From an uncultured Clostridia bacterium (lineage in GTDB: Bacteria > Bacillota > Clostridia > Oscillospirales > Acutalibacteraceae): a stretch of 19,168 nt of DNA. Numbering within the stretch: the stretch's first letter is position 1; each line of letters begins with the position of its first letter. Under the pieces are notes generated by a model. The model made no database searches and was not told the DNA's origin. It saw only the letters and a list, made by a program, of their open reading frames with translations. The position numbers and the translations under genes are program-made. Below are positions 16,026-19,168 of this stretch, piece after piece. The stretch covers positions 1 through 19,168 of the forward strand of contig CAMJHI010000011.1 of assembly GCA_946405475.1 (NCBI GenBank), written 5' to 3'.

Positions 16026-16054
16026 ATAATACTGCTTTCCGGACGCGTAGTCAA
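16026..16054 (-). promoter_or_regulatory. Promoter of the ATPase/oxidoreductase operon
   Basis: Minus-strand -35 TTGACT (16054-16049), 17-bp spacer and -10 TATTAT (16031-16026). Initiation is expected near 16019, about 26 nt before the GTG start. It is divergent from the XRE-cupin promoter, with the two -35 boxes only 24 bp apart, so one regulator could control both. Confidence 0.82.
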
Positions 16055-16078
16055 CAGGTAAAACTTCCGAAAAACGGC

Positions 16079-16107
16079 TTGACAAAGACGGGTTTCTCAT
16101 ATAAAAT
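16079..16107 (+). promoter_or_regulatory. Promoter of the XRE-cupin/acyl-CoA synthetase operon
   Basis: -35 TTGACA (16079-16084, consensus), 17-bp spacer and -10 TAAAAT (16102-16107). Initiation is expected near 16114, leaving a leader of about 85 nt that is AT-rich and contains one unused in-frame ATG at 16131. Confidence 0.83.
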
Positions 16108-16199
16108 GGGTAAAATATAAACTGCTTATCATGGAGCAGTGTTTATTATTCGATTATGAGCTTATTCAAACGAATTATTTTTCAACCGAGGTGTTGTTT

Positions 16200-16790
16200 A
16201 TGAAGTCCGGCATCAAAGACATTGCGGAACGCATCTGCGCGCTGCGTGAGATCATGGGCTTTTCCCCCGAGGAAATGGCGCAGGCCACGAAAACGAGCGT
16301 GGAAGAATATATGCGCATGGAGCGGGGCGAAAGCGACTTTTCGTTCATCTTTCTGCTGCTGTGCGCGCAGAAGTTAGAGGTGGAGCTGGTGGCGCTGCTC
16401 ACCGGTGAAAACCCGCATCTGGCGCGCTGTGCCTACACCAAGGCCGGCACGGGCCTGCCGCACAAGCGCGGCGCGGAAAACCTGAATTATTTCCATCTGG
16501 CCGCCAACCTGCGCCACAAGCTCGCCGAGCCGTTTCTGGTGCAGGCGCCCTATTCCGACGAGGCGCAGGGAATGCCCATCCACCTTTCCACCCACCCCGG
16601 TCAGGAATTTGACTATGTGCTCAAGGGCTCGCTGCTCTTCACGCACGAGGGGCACACCCGCGTGGTGCACGAGGGCGACTCGATCATGTACGATTCCGGC
16701 ATGCCCCACGGCATGATCGCCACGGGCGGCGAGGACTGCCTGTTTTTAGCGGTCATCATCTCGACCAAAGTTGAGGACGACGAAGCATAA
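16200..16790 (+). CDS. XRE-family transcriptional regulator with C-terminal cupin domain
   Basis: 196 residues. The N-terminal helix-turn-helix covers about 8-60 (IAERICALREIMGFSPEEMA, then TKTSVEEYMRMERGES). The C-terminal cupin_2 domain covers about 110-190, with the motif STHPGQEFDYVLKGSL (130-145) and GDSIMYDSGMPHGM (159-172, His at 170). The cupin part probably senses a small ligand, perhaps an organic acid or acyl-CoA from the downstream enzymes. The start chosen is ATG 16200, with GAGGTG 6 nt upstream; the in-frame ATG at 16131 would add 23 residues outside the domain and has no ribosome site. It leads an operon with two acyl-CoA synthetases and may control the divergent oxidoreductase operon. 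Confidence 0.92.
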   Translation: MKSGIKDIAERICALREIMGFSPEEMAQATKTSVEEYMRMERGESDFSFIFLLLCAQKLEVELVALLTGENPHLARCAYTKAGTGLPHKRGAENLNYFHLAANLRHKLAEPFLVQAPYSDEAQGMPIHLSTHPGQEFDYVLKGSLLFTHEGHTRVVHEGDSIMYDSGMPHGMIATGGEDCLFLAVIISTKVEDDEA

Positions 16791-16807
16791 GGAGCAAAAG
16801 CAAAGCC

Positions 16808-18478
16808 ATGAGAAACATCAACCTGCGATATATCACCGAAACCTATGACGCCAACGGCATCATTCAGAAAATCGACATGACCAGCCCGGAATATTTCAAT
16901 TTCGGCTGTGACATCGTCGACGATATCGCCGTCAACGACCCGACCCGCCGCGCGCTGGTCTGGTGCAACGACAAGGGCGAGGAGAGAACCTTCACCTTTG
17001 CCGACATCAAATACTATTCCGACAAAACCGCCAACTTCCTGCGCGCGCAGGGCATCGGCAAGGGCGACATGGTGCTCGTGGTGCTCAAGCGGCACTATCA
17101 GTTCTGGTTCACCGCCGTGGCGCTGAGCAAGCTCGGCGCGGTGATGATCCCTGCCACGTTCATGCTCAAAAAGCACGACGTGGAATACCGCATTCAGGTC
17201 AGCGGCGCCAAGGCCGCCATTGTCACGGCGGACGGCGACGTGGCCGAGCAGTTTGACGAATGCGAGGCCACCTGCCCCACGCTCAAAACCAAAATTATCG
17301 TCAACGGTCAGCGCGACGGCTGGCTTGATTTCAACGCCGAAATCGAAAAAGCGAGCGACAAATTCGAGCGCATCTACACCAAGAGCACCGACCCGATGCT
17401 CAGCTATTTTTCCTCCGGCACCTCCGGCTACCCCAAAATGATCATGCACTCGTGCGACTACCCCATCGGCCACATCCAGACCGCCAAACACTGGCAGTGC
17501 GTCGTGCCGGACGGGCTGCATCTCACCATCGCCGATTCCGGCTGGGCGAAATGCGCCTGGGGCAAGATCTACGGGCAGTGGATCATGGAAGCCGGGCTGT
17601 TCGTGTATGACTTTGACAAATTCGATCCCGGCAAGATCCTGCCGAAGATCGAGCAATACAAGATCACCACGCTGTGCTGCCCGCCCACGATGTTCCGCTT
17701 CTTCCTCAACCACGGCGTCGAGGGCTACGACCTGTCGAGCCTGACGCACACCAACATCGCCGGCGAAGCGCTCAGCCCCGACGTTTACAACACCTGGTAC
17801 AAGGCCACCGGCCTGAAGCTGTATGAAGGCTTCGGCCAGTCGGAATCCACCCCCATCGTGTGCAACGTGCGCGGCATGGAGCCCAAGCCCGGCTCCATGG
17901 GCAAGCCCTCGCCGCAGTATACGGTCGACATCGTGGACGCCGACGGCAATTCGTGCGAAACGGGCTTCACGGGCGAGATCGTGGTCAAATACGACCCCGC
18001 CAACCACCCGCAGGGGCTGCTCACCTGCTATTACGGCGACAAAGAAAAGACCGACGAAGTGATCCACGACGGCTGGTATCACACCGGCGACACCGCCTGG
18101 CGCGATGAAGACGGCTACTACTGGTACGTCGGGCGCAACGACGATATGATCAAATCCTCCGGCTACCGCATCGGCCCGTTCGAGATCGAAAGCGTGCTGC
18201 TCGAGCACCAGAGCGTGCTGGAATGCGCCGTCACCTCCGTGCCCGACCCGGTGCGCGGTCAGGCGGTCAAGGCCACCATCGTGCTGCGCGCGGGCTTCAC
18301 CGGCAGCGACGCGCTGACGAAAGAGCTGCAGACCTTTGTCAAAAAAGAGACCGCGCCCTACAAATATCCCCGCGTGATCGAATACGTCGACGCTTTGCCC
18401 AAAACCTCCAGCGGCAAGATCCGCCGGGTGGAGATCCGGGCAAATGATCTGAAGAAATGGAGGGAGAAACAGCAATGA
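16808..18478 (+). CDS. AMP-forming acyl-CoA synthetase (acetyl/medium-chain type)
   Basis: Activates a carboxylic acid to acyl-CoA via an acyl-adenylate; cytoplasmic, 556 residues, full length for the ACS/ACSM group. Adenylation motifs: SSGTSGYPKM (202-211, P-loop), YEGFGQSE (339-346), GWYHTGD (422-428), SGYRIGPFEIE (451-461, hinge region) and TSSGKIRR (533-540, catalytic K537). The sequence style, with YRIGPFEIES and a Trp-rich acyl pocket (DSGWAKCAWGKIYGQW), resembles medium-chain or branched/aryl acyl-CoA synthetases more than acetyl-CoA synthetase, but the substrate is inference. AAGGAG lies 13 nt upstream, a rather long spacing, 17 nt after the regulator gene. The stop overlaps the next start (ATGA). 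Confidence 0.94.
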   Translation: MRNINLRYITETYDANGIIQKIDMTSPEYFNFGCDIVDDIAVNDPTRRALVWCNDKGEERTFTFADIKYYSDKTANFLRAQGIGKGDMVLVVLKRHYQFWFTAVALSKLGAVMIPATFMLKKHDVEYRIQVSGAKAAIVTADGDVAEQFDECEATCPTLKTKIIVNGQRDGWLDFNAEIEKASDKFERIYTKSTDPMLSYFSSGTSGYPKMIMHSCDYPIGHIQTAKHWQCVVPDGLHLTIADSGWAKCAWGKIYGQWIMEAGLFVYDFDKFDPGKILPKIEQYKITTLCCPPTMFRFFLNHGVEGYDLSSLTHTNIAGEALSPDVYNTWYKATGLKLYEGFGQSESTPIVCNVRGMEPKPGSMGKPSPQYTVDIVDADGNSCETGFTGEIVVKYDPANHPQGLLTCYYGDKEKTDEVIHDGWYHTGDTAWRDEDGYYWYVGRNDDMIKSSGYRIGPFEIESVLLEHQSVLECAVTSVPDPVRGQAVKATIVLRAGFTGSDALTKELQTFVKKETAPYKYPRVIEYVDALPKTSSGKIRRVEIRANDLKKWREKQQ

Positions 18479-19168
18479 AAGAAGTAGAGTTATGGCACAA
18501 AACCATCGGCGCCCAGCTCGATGAGCTGGCCAGAGATTACCCCGACAACGACGCCGTGGTCTATAACGACATCGACTACAAGCGCAGCTGGAAGGAATTC
18601 AACGAGGACTGCAACACCGTCGCCCGCGGGCTGATGGATCTGGGCGTCGGCAAGGGCGACCACGTCGCCATCTGGGCGACCAACATCCCCGAGTGGCTCC
18701 TCACCTTCTACGCCTCGGTCAAGATCGGCGCGGTGCTGGTGACGGTGAACACCGCCTACCGCGTGTTTGAGCTGGAATATCTGCTGCGTCAGTCCGACAC
18801 CAAGGTGCTGGTCATGGGCGAAGGCTACCGCACGACCAAATACGCCGACATCGTCAACGAGCTGTGCCCCACCCTGTCCACGCAGAACCCCGAAAAGCTC
18901 ATGCTGCCCATGCTGCCGTGCCTGAAAAACATCATCTGCACCCAGCCCGACACGCCGGCCGGCATGCTCAACTTTTCCGAACTGTATAAGCGCGCCGAAA
19001 ACACGCCCGTTGAGGTGTTTCAGGCGCTGTCCGACAGCCTTGACGCCGACGAGGTCGCCAACATGCAGTATACCTCCGGCACGACGGGCTTCCCCAAGGG
19101 CGTCATGCTCACCCACAAGGGCATTCTCAACAACGGCCGCTTCATCGGCGACAACATGAAATTCAGCC
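18475..19168 (+). CDS. AMP-forming acyl-CoA synthetase (partial, 3' end off window)
   Basis: First 231 codons of a second AMP-dependent synthetase, distinct in sequence from its neighbour. The N-terminal domain reads SWKEFNEDCNTVARGLMDLGVGKGDHVAIWATNIPEW, and the ATP/AMP P-loop is YTSGTTGFPKGVMLTH (199-214), typical of FadD-like or medium-chain acyl-CoA ligases. The start overlaps the previous stop by 4 nt, with GGAGGGAG at 18459-18466, so both synthetases are made from one transcript. The C-terminal domain with the catalytic lysine lies beyond the window. Substrate unknown. Confidence 0.92.
   Translation, partial: MKEVELWHKTIGAQLDELARDYPDNDAVVYNDIDYKRSWKEFNEDCNTVARGLMDLGVGKGDHVAIWATNIPEWLLTFYASVKIGAVLVTVNTAYRVFELEYLLRQSDTKVLVMGEGYRTTKYADIVNELCPTLSTQNPEKLMLPMLPCLKNIICTQPDTPAGMLNFSELYKRAENTPVEVFQALSDSLDADEVANMQYTSGTTGFPKGVMLTHKGILNNGRFIGDNMKFS

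Noticed and set aside
15994..16026. TTG start giving the P-loop ATPase 11 extra residues
   Set aside because: The TTG overlaps the promoter -10 hexamer and has no ribosome site, whereas GTG 15993 follows GGTGGAG.
16131..16199. Earlier ATG for the XRE-cupin regulator
   Set aside because: No ribosome site; the extra 23 residues are AT-rich leader sequence, and GAGGTG marks ATG 16200.
16613..18475. Very long open frame on the minus strand opposite the acyl-CoA synthetase
   Set aside because: It is antisense to a gene with complete adenylation motifs, has no ribosome site or family motifs, and its His/Val/Asp/Gly-rich composition is a typical shadow of GC-rich coding DNA.

Overview
The window is GC-rich, gene-dense bacterial DNA with AGGAGG-type ribosome sites, many 1-11 base overlaps between adjacent genes, strong TTGACA/TATAAT-like promoters and hairpin-plus-T-run terminators. 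The gene set suggests an anaerobic clostridium of the Oscillospirales/Ruminococcaceae kind: a ferredoxin-dependent 2-oxoacid oxidoreductase, a separate transformylase and PurO-type IMP cyclohydrolase in place of bifunctional PurH, a PurF without an N-terminal cysteine, and a DUF5058-like membrane pair. The taxonomic placement is inference.

Region 1 (1-7135, minus strand) is a purine operon, read from right to left: promoter with an overlapping 22-bp palindrome, ZTP (pfl) riboswitch, terminator, then purE, purC, purF, purM, a formate/nitrite-transporter-family gene, purN, purO-type IMP cyclohydrolase and a stand-alone AICAR transformylase that runs off the left edge. ZTP forms from the AICAR intermediate when 10-formyl-THF is short. 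The riboswitch therefore fits two formyl-THF enzymes (PurN and the AICAR transformylase) and a putative formate channel in one transcript.

Region 2 (7264-10555, plus strand) is divergent from the pur operon. It holds a polar amino-acid ABC transporter (lipoprotein, permease, ATPase) translationally coupled to a two-cysteine racemase of the DapF fold that resembles the staphylopine histidine racemase CntK. Region 3 (10737-12342, minus strand) is a two-gene membrane system (DUF5058-like protein plus partner) with its own promoter and terminator. It is followed by a stretch of three strong hairpins that looks like a dispersed palindromic repeat.

Region 4 (12550-16054, minus strand) encodes a P-loop ATPase and a four-subunit 2-oxoacid:ferredoxin oxidoreductase of the VOR/KOR type (ferredoxin, alpha, beta, gamma). 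A 72-nt structured element lies between the ferredoxin and alpha genes. Region 5 (16079 to the right edge, plus strand) is divergent and encodes an XRE-cupin regulator and two AMP-forming acyl-CoA synthetases, the second cut by the window edge. Regions 4 and 5 together suggest interconversion of organic acids, acyl-CoAs and 2-oxoacids, for example branched-chain or aryl acids. The substrate cannot be read from the sequence.

No tRNA, rRNA, CRISPR array, transposase or phage gene was seen.
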